A stretch of DNA of 64,000 nt. Origin: DAIQNV01 sp038748775. GTDB taxonomy: Bacteria > Planctomycetota > Phycisphaerae > Phycisphaerales > UBA1924. Below the pieces are notes generated by a model. The model did not search any database. It worked only from the letters and a program-made list of their open reading frames with translations, and was not told the DNA's origin. Each line of letters starts with the position of its first letter. The first letter of the stretch is position 1. A program made the translations under genes and the position numbers. The DNA is taken from positions 124,001-188,000 of the forward strand of contig JBCDIT010000009.1 in NCBI GenBank assembly GCA_038748775.1, in the 5' to 3' direction. This document shows positions 1 to 8,715 of the stretch, in pieces.

Positions 1-167
1 AGTCGGCGCGGAAGCTGAGCCTGGAGCAATTCGTCGAGTACGTGCAGCAGGATGAACTGGTGGAGATCACGCCGAAGACGGTGCGGCTCCGCAAGAGGAT
101 CTTGGACGAGGGGGCGAGGCGCCGGGCGGAACGGATGGCGAAGGATAAGGCGACAGCAGGGGCGTGA
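1..167 (+). CDS. typA: GTP-binding protein TypA/BipA, C-terminal fragment
   Basis: Only the last 54 codons are in the window, read in frame from base 3 to the TGA at 165-167. The stretch around QDELVEITPKTVRLRKR, followed by an Arg/Lys-rich tail, matches the extreme C-terminus of TypA/BipA. TypA is a ribosome-associated translational GTPase of the EF-G/LepA superfamily. The GTPase domain and the start codon lie upstream of the window. The tail ends in a short Ala/Lys-rich extension. No clear terminator follows in the next 200 bases. Family identification rests on this short but characteristic segment. Confidence 0.8.
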   Translation, partial: SARKLSLEQFVEYVQQDELVEITPKTVRLRKRILDEGARRRAERMAKDKATAGA

Positions 168-644
168 CCGATGGCAGTTGATGTTGCGCATGCTGGGCGT
201 GGTTCTGGTCGCGCTCAGCCCAGCTAAACGTACGTCACACAGCGGAACATCGCGAGCGACGCCGCATGCTCTCTCTCAGGTCAGGCCAACGCCGACGTAG
301 ACAACCCACGCTCAGCCGAGCGACTGAAAGCGAGTCTCGGGCTGGCCGATGCGCCAGAGATGAGCGTGCTATCGCGACGTGTCGTTTGTGTGTGCTGTTT
401 GGCTCAGATCGATGGGGAACGGTCCGCGCCGCGCCTCTCGACTTTCTTCAAGTCCCGAACCTGCGTCGATCGCGGATATTTCCTTCGGATTCTTGAACAC
501 CGGGGTGGTTTCTTCGCGGCTTGTTCTTTGGTGCCCGTGCCCGTGTCGTCGAGCGATGATCGCTCCCTCTCGCTGGTACAGCGCTCGGGACCACTGGCCC
601 CGATCTCCCGCTCCCTCAACTTGTTTGCGTCAAGGAGTTTAAAG
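168..644. other. intergenic stretch, nothing recognised
   Basis: These 477 bases lie between typA and the haloperoxidase. Open frames cross the region, including an upstream extension of the haloperoxidase frame from 360. Their translations are Arg/Ser-rich and resemble no protein family. There is a good Shine-Dalgarno sequence at its far end (632-637). No convincing hairpin, promoter or RNA gene was seen. Confidence 0.5.
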
Positions 645-2720
645 TTGTCGCGATTGCCCTTTGCCGATCCTGATCCTGCTGGCGTTGAACGTGCTCGGGC
701 TGCAAAGGCAGCACGCGATCTCGCGACCGAGGTCTCGCGCGTGCGGCCACACGCGGTGACGCGTTCGAATGGTGAAGAGGGTGACCACACCAACCCTGAT
801 CCGCGCGAGGCGTCAAGCTACCCAGCGAACTTCACCAAGGGATTGGCTCACAACGAGTTCGGTGTTGTCGGGAATGCAGAGGATTACGAAGCGTTCGTCG
901 AGGCGATCAACTCGCCGGATCGGAACGTGTTCGAGCGTCGTGTTTCGACCGGTGAGGACGCGGTAAAGGCCATCGATGAGGACGTTCGGTGGCGGGGCTG
1001 GGAAAGCCCCCGCTCGGGGCACGCGTACGACCTCCAGGGTCCCGATGCTGGGGCGGTGGGGATGGCGCCGGCGCCGCGCGTCGGTTCGAGCGAACTCGCG
1101 TTCGAGATGGCGGAGGTCTACTCGCTCGCTCTGCTCCGCGACGTGCCCTTCGAGACGATTCGAAAGGGCGGCGATGAGATGATCGGTGGTGCGGGCTCGT
1201 CTGTGCGGTCGGCTTCTCAGTTGGTTGCCGCGTTGAACGACATGCCCTTTATGACGCTCAACGATGCCACCTCGTCGACGCCTGGGCAGGTTGACGCGAG
1301 TGGGCTGAACAGCTTCGAACGCAATCGTCGCGACGCTCGGCTCCAGGGTGCGGTCAAGCTGACGGAGCAGATTGCGTTCCGTGGATCAGCGCCTGGTTCG
1401 TTTGTGGGGCCGTACATCTCACAGTTCCTCCTCGCGGGCTCGGCGTCGCTTGCTGGTCGGCGGGACGCGGCCGAAGAATTCGCGAGCGCTGGTTCTCGCT
1501 TTGACCCCAGTGATGGACTCATCCGCTACGGAACGGTGACGATCGATCAACGCAACGTGGTTCACGAGGTTGGACACGATCACATGACCGATTGGGCGTC
1601 GTGGCTGTTGGTTCAGAACGGAGGCGACGTCGGGCAGAACGCCACGTACGAGCCGACGCGGCGGTTCATCACGACGCCTCGCGATCTTGCGACCTACGTG
1701 CATTTCGATGCCTTGTATGAGGCCTACCTCAACGCGTGCCTCATGATGCTCTCGATGGGCGTTCCGTTCTCGAAGGGGTTCCCGGAGAGGGCTCGCGGTG
1801 TGCGCACTCCGTTCGTCACGTTCGGGGGCCCTCACATCCTCTCGCTCGTGACCGAGGTGGCGACCCGTGGGTTGAAAGCTGTGCGGCGTCAGAAATTCAA
1901 CTACCACCGACGCGCCCGTCCCGAAGCGATAGCTGGGCGTTACACGCTGCTCGCGTTCGGCGCCGCGGAGCGGGATTGCGGTTTGTTCGTCGACAAACTC
2001 GGCAAGGCTCGGCAGGCGTTTCAGTGCTCGCTCGGCGAGATCCCGAACGAGATCATCGAGGCGGTGCGTATGCACAACGAGCAGCAGAACAACGCGCACG
2101 GGCGCACGCGCGATGTCCATCTCCCCGAGGGCATCGACGCGACGGAGTTCGACGCGTCGAACCTCTTGTTGCCGATGGCTTTCCCGGAAGGTTCCCCGAT
2201 GCACCCGGCATACGGCGCAGGGCACGCAACCGTCGCGGGTGCCTGCGTGACGATTCTGAAGGGGTTCTTTGAGATGTTTGAGGACGACGACTCGGGCGTG
2301 CAACGGCCGCTGCGCTTCGGTGGGTCGACCCGGGCCTTTATCCCAAACGACGATGGAACCGGACTCGTGGCGGATCCCAGTGTTGCCTCGGATCTCACGA
2401 TCCAGGGCGAACTCGACAAACTGGCCGCGAACGTCTCCATTGGGCGCAACATGGCGGGCGTGCACTACTACTCGGACTACTACGACTCGGTGCGGATGGG
2501 CGAGCGAGTCGCTGTCGGACTGTTGCTCGAGCAGGCCCCGACGTACGGCGATCTCATCGAGATGACGTTCACGTCATTCGATGGCGATCACGTCATCATC
2601 AGCGGTGAGGGCGGGAGCGCGCCGACGCTGACGGTGCTGGACCGAAACGGAAACCCGACGTCGCCGCGCGAATGGTGGCTTCGTCACGTGAGCGGTGAAC
2701 AGGTCGTCGAAGATCTCTGA
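645..2720 (+). CDS. vanadium-dependent haloperoxidase
   Basis: This is a vanadate-dependent haloperoxidase, which oxidises halide with hydrogen peroxide. The vanadate-binding signature of the PAP2/haloperoxidase superfamily is present: K417, R422 and R425 in KFNYHRRARPE; H527 in HPAYGAGHATVAG; and N-R-x-x-G-V-H with H607 as the presumed vanadate-ligating histidine. The start chosen is TTG 645, because AAGGAG at 632-637 sits 7 bases upstream. It gives 691 residues, close to algal and bacterial bromoperoxidases. The open frame runs back to ATG 360, but the added 95 residues are low-complexity and unlike the family. No signal peptide is evident from the TTG start. Position 525, usually Ser in S-G-H-A, is Ala here. 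Substrate halide cannot be deduced. The gene stands alone and ends at a strong terminator. Confidence 0.88.
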   Translation: MSRLPFADPDPAGVERARAAKAARDLATEVSRVRPHAVTRSNGEEGDHTNPDPREASSYPANFTKGLAHNEFGVVGNAEDYEAFVEAINSPDRNVFERRVSTGEDAVKAIDEDVRWRGWESPRSGHAYDLQGPDAGAVGMAPAPRVGSSELAFEMAEVYSLALLRDVPFETIRKGGDEMIGGAGSSVRSASQLVAALNDMPFMTLNDATSSTPGQVDASGLNSFERNRRDARLQGAVKLTEQIAFRGSAPGSFVGPYISQFLLAGSASLAGRRDAAEEFASAGSRFDPSDGLIRYGTVTIDQRNVVHEVGHDHMTDWASWLLVQNGGDVGQNATYEPTRRFITTPRDLATYVHFDALYEAYLNACLMMLSMGVPFSKGFPERARGVRTPFVTFGGPHILSLVTEVATRGLKAVRRQKFNYHRRARPEAIAGRYTLLAFGAAERDCGLFVDKLGKARQAFQCSLGEIPNEIIEAVRMHNEQQNNAHGRTRDVHLPEGIDATEFDASNLLLPMAFPEGSPMHPAYGAGHATVAGACVTILKGFFEMFEDDDSGVQRPLRFGGSTRAFIPNDDGTGLVADPSVASDLTIQGELDKLAANVSIGRNMAGVHYYSDYYDSVRMGERVAVGLLLEQAPTYGDLIEMTFTSFDGDHVIISGEGGSAPTLTVLDRNGNPTSPREWWLRHVSGEQVVEDL

Positions 2721-2761
2721 TTCGCGCTTTGTCGTCGGGTTGGGGTGACAAACGAGGTGTG

Positions 2762-2803
2762 CCCGGCCGTTTCGACTGAGGCGGCCGGGTGTTTTTTGTT
2801 TTA
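2762..2803 (+). terminator. rho-independent terminator of haloperoxidase gene
   Basis: An 8-bp GC-only stem (CCCGGCCG at 2762-2769, CGGCCGGG at 2782-2789) is followed by TGTTTTTTGTTTT. It lies 41 bases after the haloperoxidase stop and separates that gene from rplU. Confidence 0.85.
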
Positions 2804-2952
2804 GTTGAATATTGTTAGGGCGTTCCGTTCATCCACTGGCTCGCCTCGACGTCCTGGGTGTTCTACAGTCGGGGCCCGTCGCGGGCCGGGCTTGCAAGCC
2901 GGTTGGGTCGAGCTGACCCCCGCCCCGTCCCTGTGCGGTCAGGAGTTTGCTG

Positions 2953-3285
2953 ATGTACGCGATCATTGAAGAGTCGGGCGGCCAGCGGAAAGTCGTTGAG
3001 GGTGACGAGATCTTGATCGATCTCTACCAGGCGGGCGAGGCGGAAGCCGGCTCGACGATCACGTTCGACAAGGTTCTGGCGGTTTCGGATGGTCAGGACG
3101 CGGTGAGCGCGAAGATCGGCAAGCCTTACGTCGATGGCGCGAAGGTGGAGGTCGAGATCATCGACCCGCTCGTCAAGGGCGAGAAGCTCCACGTCTACAA
3201 GTTCAAGCCCAAGAAGGGCTACAAGCGGAAGACCGGTCACCGCCAGCGCTACACCTCGGTGCGCGTCACGACCATTTCCGGGTAA
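2953..3285 (+). CDS. rplU: 50S ribosomal protein L21
   Basis: This 110-residue protein has the full-length bacterial L21 layout: an N-terminal MYAIIE strand with the GGxQ-type turn, a central beta region, and the basic signature KPKKGYKRKTGHRQ. It binds 23S rRNA in the large ribosomal subunit. The start is ATG 2953 with AGGAG at 2941-2945, 7 bases upstream. A frame extension to TTG 2947 would place the start inside that spacing and is rejected. L21 is normally followed by rpmA (L27). Here the next gene is an MscS channel on the same strand and no L27 gene is seen in the window. Confidence 0.97.
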   Translation: MYAIIEESGGQRKVVEGDEILIDLYQAGEAEAGSTITFDKVLAVSDGQDAVSAKIGKPYVDGAKVEVEIIDPLVKGEKLHVYKFKPKKGYKRKTGHRQRYTSVRVTTISG

Positions 3286-3388
3286 ATTCGTGACGATGAG
3301 CCGGTGGTTCCGTTGGACTCAGCGGGAAGCCGGTGTGCGGAGCAGGGCGCTCTGCCGAATCGAAGAGCAGGAAGATAGGAGCCCCACG

Positions 3389-4675
3389 ATGTCGTTGATC
3401 ATCCGCGCGGTGGTTGCCGCTTTCGTCTGCATCGCTACTGCGTCGGCCTTCGCGGCGCCGCCATCCCTTCCCGGCTCCGACTCGGCAGTCGACCCGGCGC
3501 TGGCTGGTGTCTCATCCGAGACGCCTTGGACGGTCCCCTTGGAGGTGATCACCGCTGAGGTTCGCCCGCTTCGGGTGGACGCTCTTGTTGAACGGGCCGA
3601 GTTTTGGATGGCCGCGTATCAGGAAGCGGTAGGGGAAACGGCGCAGCTCGCCGTTTCGGGCGCCGGGGCGGCGGACGAAGCGACCGACTCGTTCGAGCGC
3701 AAGAACGACATACTTGATCGATTCGAGATCGTGATCGATTCTCTTGAGGAAAAAGGTGGGGACGCGAGCGAGTACCGCGACTTCATCAAGGCGACAACAT
3801 CGATCAACGTGGGAGCTGTCGAGCCCGAGGCGCTCGGGGCGCTCGCTTTGGCGTGGCTTGGGAGTGAAGACGGCGGAATCGCGATCGGGCTCGCGATCGC
3901 GAAGTTCATCGCGATAGTGGTCGTGTCATGGTTCCTCGCTGGGATTCTCGCGGGCGCCGCGAAGACAGGTGTCAAGAGACTCCCGAACGCTTCGAGCCTG
4001 CTTCAAGAGTTCGTCGTCGGAAGCGTGAAAAGGCTGGTGCAAGTCATTGGTCTGGTGATCGCGGTGAGCTTCCTGGGCGTGAATATCGGCCCGCTGCTCG
4101 CGGCGATCGGTGCCGCTGGCTTGGTCATCGGTCTCGCGTTGCAGGGCACCCTGTCGAACTTCGCTTCGGGCCTGCTGATCTTGGTGTATCGCCCTTACGA
4201 CGTCGGTGATGTCATCAAAGGCGGCGGCGTGACCGGCAAGGTCGAGGCGATGAACCTCGTCAGCACGCGGGTCTCGACCTTCGACAACCAGGTGATCTTC
4301 GTGCCCAACAACCAGATCTGGAACGGGGATATCACAAACATCACCGCACGCGACACCCGCCGCGTCGATCTGATCTTTGGGATCGGCTACGCCGACGACA
4401 TGGCGAAGGCGGAGGCGATCATCCTCGACGTGATCACGAACCACGAAAAGGTGCTCAAGGACCCGGCGCCGGTGATCAAGGTGCACGAGCTTGCGGACAA
4501 CTCGGTGAACTTCATCGCGCGGCCTTGGTCGATGACCTCGGACTACTGGGACGTCTACTGGGACGTGACGCGCCGCGTGAAGGAACGGTTCGACGCCGAG
4601 GGCGTGGGCATCCCGTTCCCGCAACGCGACCTGCACATCCCGGGTGGGATCGAGGTCACCGTCAAGAACGGCTGA
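3389..4675 (+). CDS. MscS-family mechanosensitive ion channel
   Basis: A 428-residue small-conductance mechanosensitive channel homologue, expected in the inner membrane as a tension-gated osmotic release valve. It begins with a signal-peptide-like segment (residues 1-23), then an extracytoplasmic helical region. Transmembrane segments lie at about 160-187, 207-230 and 235-252. The last is the Gly/Ala-rich pore helix, leading into ALQGTLSNFASGLLIL and the RPYDVGD beta-domain entry typical of MscS. The C-terminal alpha/beta vestibule follows. ATG 3389 has AGGAG at 3377-3381. A longer frame from 3134 overlaps rplU and is rejected. Its stop abuts the stop of the convergent hydrolase gene with no bases between. 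Confidence 0.92.
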   Translation: MSLIIRAVVAAFVCIATASAFAAPPSLPGSDSAVDPALAGVSSETPWTVPLEVITAEVRPLRVDALVERAEFWMAAYQEAVGETAQLAVSGAGAADEATDSFERKNDILDRFEIVIDSLEEKGGDASEYRDFIKATTSINVGAVEPEALGALALAWLGSEDGGIAIGLAIAKFIAIVVVSWFLAGILAGAAKTGVKRLPNASSLLQEFVVGSVKRLVQVIGLVIAVSFLGVNIGPLLAAIGAAGLVIGLALQGTLSNFASGLLILVYRPYDVGDVIKGGGVTGKVEAMNLVSTRVSTFDNQVIFVPNNQIWNGDITNITARDTRRVDLIFGIGYADDMAKAEAIILDVITNHEKVLKDPAPVIKVHELADNSVNFIARPWSMTSDYWDVYWDVTRRVKERFDAEGVGIPFPQRDLHIPGGIEVTVKNG

Positions 4676-5791
4676 TCAGAAGCGAAAGCCGACTTTCCCC
4701 CAACGCCCCGTGCTCGCCGCGGGGCGTCCCTTTGCGCTGCCCGAGGCGAACCAGACTTCGCCGGTCGACGGGTTGACGACCGATGAGTAGATGGTGCGTA
4801 GGTGCTCGGGCGTGCGCATCTCGACGCCTTCATCTGCGAGGACGTCGATGAAGTCGTCGGGGCCGTGCTCGGGCGGGTGGTCTTTTGCGATGGTCCTGAG
4901 GGCACAGAAACGTCCGACGGTGGATCCGGGTCTTGCCTTCGCTTCTCGGGCCGCGTCGATGGGCTTGGCTTGCGGGTGGTTCGTCGCGACGAGCGGCGGG
5001 AGGCTCGGATCGAAGTCGTGCCTGACGTGCGACGCCTTGGTGCATTCGAAGACCGCGGCTTCGTGGGTCTTGCCGTCGCAGGCGACGGCGATGACGCCGC
5101 GGTCGCGTCCGGTTGTCTCGATAAACCGCTCGAGGTCATCGAGCGAGGCGCAGGTTTCGAGGGCCTCGCGGGCCCAGAACAGCCAACTGATGATGGTTCG
5201 ATCGCGGGGCGGGTCGCCCAGATCAAGCAGGGTGTGGAGATGGATCCAGAGCCTCTCGGCGTTGATCCCGGTATCGACGTCGATATCGCCGCGGATTCCG
5301 ACCGCCATGACCGGTATGCGTCCCGGGGTCTCGTGTACGACAGCGGACGTCCCTCGCATCAGCGTCGCGAAGAGCCAGTCGCAGTTGCGTGCGACCCACG
5401 GGTGGTTCGATGGGCTTGCGATCATGGCGCTGCACAGCGGGCCGGCGACCGTGTTTTTCTCGTCGTCGCTGATCACGTCGAAGGCGGGCGTTTCACCGGT
5501 GGTGGGGCTGGCGATGTCGGCGTAGAGGAATCTTGCGGTAGTCGACATCGAAGCGTCTGCGCCGCTGGCCATGCCGTCGATTTCCTCCTGGAAGTTGGCC
5601 GGTAGGCCGGCAAGCCAGCGGTCTGCTTGGGCTGAGAGATCGTCGCGCGTGACCTTGTTCGTGGTAACGAATCGATTGAAGTAGGCGTCGAGGAACGCAG
5701 GATCGAAGAACCCGAGGGCGCCGAGTATTCGCCCATGGACTCGGCCCGAGTCACCCGGCGGCCCTGGGACGCGATCGATGGGGAGCGTCAC
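4676..5791 (-). CDS. C45/AAT-like N-terminal-nucleophile hydrolase
   Basis: A 371-residue member of the peptidase C45 / acyl-CoA:6-aminopenicillanic acid acyltransferase superfamily, which are Ntn hydrolases acting on amide bonds. The nucleophile region is GPLCSAMIA with Cys120, followed by the family's W-x-A-R-N-x-D-W block (W132-W139). In autoprocessed relatives the chain is cut just before this Cys, so cleavage at 119/120 is an inference. The start is GTG 5791, which overlaps the TGA of the upstream asparaginase gene as GTGA. That points to translational coupling and possibly a shared amide-hydrolysis role. No signal peptide is seen. The substrate is unknown. Confidence 0.75.
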   Translation of the reverse strand: MTLPIDRVPGPPGDSGRVHGRILGALGFFDPAFLDAYFNRFVTTNKVTRDDLSAQADRWLAGLPANFQEEIDGMASGADASMSTTARFLYADIASPTTGETPAFDVISDDEKNTVAGPLCSAMIASPSNHPWVARNCDWLFATLMRGTSAVVHETPGRIPVMAVGIRGDIDVDTGINAERLWIHLHTLLDLGDPPRDRTIISWLFWAREALETCASLDDLERFIETTGRDRGVIAVACDGKTHEAAVFECTKASHVRHDFDPSLPPLVATNHPQAKPIDAAREAKARPGSTVGRFCALRTIAKDHPPEHGPDDFIDVLADEGVEMRTPEHLRTIYSSVVNPSTGEVWFASGSAKGRPAASTGRWGKVGFRF

Positions 5792-6327
5792 GGCGATCGC
5801 TCGGCCGTCACGAACGTGCCTCGGTCGAGGTCTTTGACGACGCCCGGGAATCGCAGGGCACGGCCGTGGGCGACGCAGTAGACGCCAGGTGCGAGCGCGT
5901 TGGTGGCGAAGATAGCTTCGTTGAGGTTCTGGAGGGCGTCGGAGCGCTTCATTTCATAGGGGCGCATGGCGCCGGTAAGGATGATGGGCACCTGGGGCTT
6001 GGGGAACTCTTGGCAAAGCAGCTCGCCGGTGACGGCGAGGGTGTCGGTTCCATGGAGGATGACGATCCCGTCGGTGTCTCCGTCTCCGTCGACGTCGGGC
6101 TCGCCGGCGAAGGCTCTGACGACGTCGACGATGCGTTTGCGGTCTTGGTCGGTCAGCTCGGTCGAGTCCTTCTGCATGAGCTGCATCGAGTTGATCCGGA
6201 CGTCTTCGAGCCGGAGCCTCGCGAGCATCCGCTGGACGACGGAGTGACGGTTTTCGAGAACACCGGCCCGCTCGTCGTAGGTTTTCTCGATGGTTCCGCC
6301 GGTGCTGATTAGGGCGATGTGCCTCAT
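5788..6327 (-). CDS. single-domain L-asparaginase-like protein
   Basis: A 179-residue protein corresponding only to the N-terminal domain of type I/II L-asparaginases (usually about 330 residues). Catalytic positions are all visible: T12 in STGGTIEKTY, T94-D95 in HGTDT, the LTGAMRP block at 118-123, and K165 where the family's catalytic Lys should fall. The C-terminal domain, which completes the active site of the neighbouring subunit, is absent without any sign of frameshift. The start is ATG 6327, where homology begins. Longer frames to 6465 add unrelated Arg-rich sequence. There is no Shine-Dalgarno sequence, but a -10-like TATCCT (6334-6339, minus strand) lies 6 bases before the ATG. It overlaps the next gene by 4 bases. 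Confidence 0.8.
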   Translation of the reverse strand: MRHIALISTGGTIEKTYDERAGVLENRHSVVQRMLARLRLEDVRINSMQLMQKDSTELTDQDRKRIVDVVRAFAGEPDVDGDGDTDGIVILHGTDTLAVTGELLCQEFPKPQVPIILTGAMRPYEMKRSDALQNLNEAIFATNALAPGVYCVAHGRALRFPGVVKDLDRGTFVTAERSP

Positions 6328-6445
6328 GGTGAGAGGATAGAGCGGATGTGTCGCTCGCAGCGGTTTCGCTGGCGCCGATGATCGGTCTGAGCGGGCACGC
6401 CCCGCCACACCTAAACTCGCGCCCCGCAATCGGAGGTCTCTCGAA

Positions 6446-7927
6446 ATGACACAGCTTTCCGGCACCCAAGCGTTAGCCCAGGTTCACCAGCACCTCCGTC
6501 GCGGAGACACAGTTTCGGCGCTGCGGCTGACGGCTGAGATCGTGCGCCAGGCCCCCCAGTTTGCCGAGGGCCAATTCGTGCATGCGCAGGTGCTGATCCG
6601 AGCAAAGCGGACGGCGTCGGCGAGGGCGATTCTCGCCAAGTTGGACGAGATCGCGCCCGAAGCGCAGAAGGCCCCGCTCGACATCGAGCTGGCTCGGTCG
6701 TTTCTGGTCGACGAGCGTTGGGCGGACGCGGTCGAGCCGGCCCAACGGGCTCGCGAGAGCGGGTCGGAGAACGAGTTGATCGCCGCCGAGGGTGCGGCCC
6801 TCGCCATCGAAGCCCTCGCGGGCTCCGGCAGGGGCGAGGAAGCGACCGGCGTGCTTGAGGACGCGAAGTCCAAAGGCATTGACACGCTCGGGTTGGCCAA
6901 AGCGGTGGGCGTCGCGGCGTTGCAAGGCGTTGGCGACGCCGGAGCCGCGATTTCGGGGTTGAGCGAGCACGTGGGCAAGGTGGGGGCGGCGGCTCTTGAT
7001 CTCTTGCCGGCGCTGCGCACGCTGGCCGAGTTGCACGCGAGGGGTGGGAACGACGATGAGGCGTTCACGGTGTTCAAGCGGGCGGCGAAGATCGCTTCTC
7101 CGGGCGCGGACCCGAGGCCTCACGCTCAGGGCGTGGCGAAGCTCATCGAGGAGTGGTCGAAGGTGTCGAAGTTGCCCAGCCTGACCGGCGACGATGCTTC
7201 GGGCGATGGCGGCGAGCGGTACGTCGCGGTGATCGGTCTGCCCGGTGGTTCGACCGGATCGGTCGCGGCGGTCGCGAAGGCGGCGGGCGCGGTGACGAGT
7301 TCGTACGCGCACGTGTTCCTCGGGACCGCGATGACCGTGTTCCCGTCGCAGGCTGCGGGCTTTGCCGGGTGGTTGCCCCCAATGACGAAGGCAACGCGTC
7401 CGCAACTCCTCAAGGTGCGAGAGTCGGTCGCGCGTCTGGGCGTGTCAGAGCACCCGGACGCGCCGGCGGTGATCGACGCCCAGTGGGCCCAGGTATACGG
7501 GATCTTGGCGCTGCCCCTGATGCTTCCGGACGCAAAGGTGGTGCTGGTCGATCGCGACATCGCTGACGCGGCGGTCGGTTCGATGATGTCGGAGGGCGCC
7601 CCGCAAGCCCCATTCGCACAGGACGCTCCGATGGCTGGAGTCGCCCTTCGCGACGTGCAACGCCTGTTGGAGCACGTCGCGGGCGTATTCGGTGCCGAGG
7701 GCGCTACGAACCCGTTCCTTCGGGTGTCTCACGATGCGTTGGTTTCCGACGATGATGCCGCGAGGTGTGAGCTGCTTTCGTTCCTCGGCTTGGCGTCGGG
7801 CGAAGCAGAACTCAACACGTCGCGCGACGCGGCGAAGTCGTTCGCGGGGCGGACACACGCCCAGGCTGGTCTGGCGGCGCGGTTCGAGGGACGCATCAAG
7901 GACCTCCGCCGCGCGCTCGAAGCGTGA
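6446..7927 (+). CDS. TPR protein with degenerate sulfotransferase-like domain
   Basis: This 493-residue protein has two halves. Residues 1 to about 240 are Ala-rich helices in TPR-like pairs. From about 250 the order of motifs parallels TPR-sulfotransferases: a YVAVIGLPGGSTGS strand-loop where family members have F-I-V-G-x-P-R-S-G-T, then LMLPDAKVVLVDRD resembling the 3'-phosphate segment, and LRVSHDALVSDDDAARCELLSFLGL resembling the conserved end of the domain. The Arg and Ser of the PAPS-binding loop are replaced by Gly-Gly-Ser, so sulfotransfer seems unlikely. ATG 6446 has GGAGG at 6432-6436. A TAAACT -10-like hexamer at 6412-6417 is a possible promoter. It ends 3 bases from the convergent membrane-protein gene. 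Confidence 0.6.
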   Translation: MTQLSGTQALAQVHQHLRRGDTVSALRLTAEIVRQAPQFAEGQFVHAQVLIRAKRTASARAILAKLDEIAPEAQKAPLDIELARSFLVDERWADAVEPAQRARESGSENELIAAEGAALAIEALAGSGRGEEATGVLEDAKSKGIDTLGLAKAVGVAALQGVGDAGAAISGLSEHVGKVGAAALDLLPALRTLAELHARGGNDDEAFTVFKRAAKIASPGADPRPHAQGVAKLIEEWSKVSKLPSLTGDDASGDGGERYVAVIGLPGGSTGSVAAVAKAAGAVTSSYAHVFLGTAMTVFPSQAAGFAGWLPPMTKATRPQLLKVRESVARLGVSEHPDAPAVIDAQWAQVYGILALPLMLPDAKVVLVDRDIADAAVGSMMSEGAPQAPFAQDAPMAGVALRDVQRLLEHVAGVFGAEGATNPFLRVSHDALVSDDDAARCELLSFLGLASGEAELNTSRDAAKSFAGRTHAQAGLAARFEGRIKDLRRALEA

Positions 7928-7930
7928 TGA

Positions 7931-8647
7931 TCAGCGGTTGGGTGAGATGAAGACCTCGCTGGAGGCTTCGGTGACCATGGGGCCTTCGTGGCGCGCGATC
8001 GACTCGTGGAGCGAGCCCCGATAGCGGCGCTTCTGGGCATCGGCGCTGGGATCTCGGAAGGACTTGGCGGCCGTGAACTCGCCCGGGTGGGGGCTCTGGC
8101 CTGTGACCTCGGCGAGCCCTGCGACCGATGTCTTGAGTCCTTCGATGAGATAGCTCTGATCAACGACGGACTTGGCCTCGCGCATCTGGGCGAGCCCGGC
8201 GAGCGACCGGAACGCGCCCTTGAGCCGGCGGTCGTGCTTCATGAGGCGCTCTTGGAGCCGGAGGTTGTCTGAGGCTCGGATGCCCAAGTTGATGAATAGC
8301 TCTTCGGTGAATGAGGGGAGCGGGTCGTCGGGGGCCGCGACTTGGAGGAGGGCGGCGAGTTCGTCGAGGTGGAATTCGCGGCGGCCGCCTTGCCAGACCC
8401 AGAAGGCGTGGTCGACATCGTGAAGCGCTTGCCAGGCAAGGCGTTGGACCTGCTCGTTGTGCTTCTTACGCTCGATGAGCCAGTCGATGATCGCGACCGT
8501 CGCCGCGAGCCCGAGGAGCTCGGCCCCGACGTTGCCCAACAGGCCGATGAGCCCCGTTGAGCGGTCGGTGTCGAGCAGGACTCCCAGTGTGATCATCACC
8601 GCGGCGACGGCCGCGACGGTACCGCCCAGAACCCAGCGCGTCTGCAT
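7931..8647 (-). CDS. two-span membrane protein of unknown function
   Basis: A 238-residue protein with two predicted transmembrane helices near the N-terminus (about residues 5-25 and 32-60). An Arg/Lys cluster (WLIERKKHNEQ) then precedes a cytoplasmic helical domain. No family is recognised. The start is ATG 8647, supported by GGAGGG (minus strand, 8654-8659) 6 bases upstream. The open frame extends back to 8911 but that part would overlap the glutamate dehydrogenase gene and is Arg/Pro-rich noise. It lies 68 bases downstream of the dehydrogenase gene on the same strand and may be cotranscribed. Confidence 0.65.
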   Translation of the reverse strand: MQTRWVLGGTVAAVAAVMITLGVLLDTDRSTGLIGLLGNVGAELLGLAATVAIIDWLIERKKHNEQVQRLAWQALHDVDHAFWVWQGGRREFHLDELAALLQVAAPDDPLPSFTEELFINLGIRASDNLRLQERLMKHDRRLKGAFRSLAGLAQMREAKSVVDQSYLIEGLKTSVAGLAEVTGQSPHPGEFTAAKSFRDPSADAQKRRYRGSLHESIARHEGPMVTEASSEVFISPNR

Positions 8648-8715
8648 GTCATGCCCTCCAGACGACCCGAGCGTACCACGAGCCGGCCTGGGGGCAAACG
8701 TCCGGGCGGGGCCCC

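Noticed and set aside
168..644. Possible N-terminal extension or decayed gene before the haloperoxidase
   Set aside because: The open frame from 360 gives residues unlike any family and has no Shine-Dalgarno, whereas TTG 645 has a well-placed one. No homology to a broken gene was recognised.
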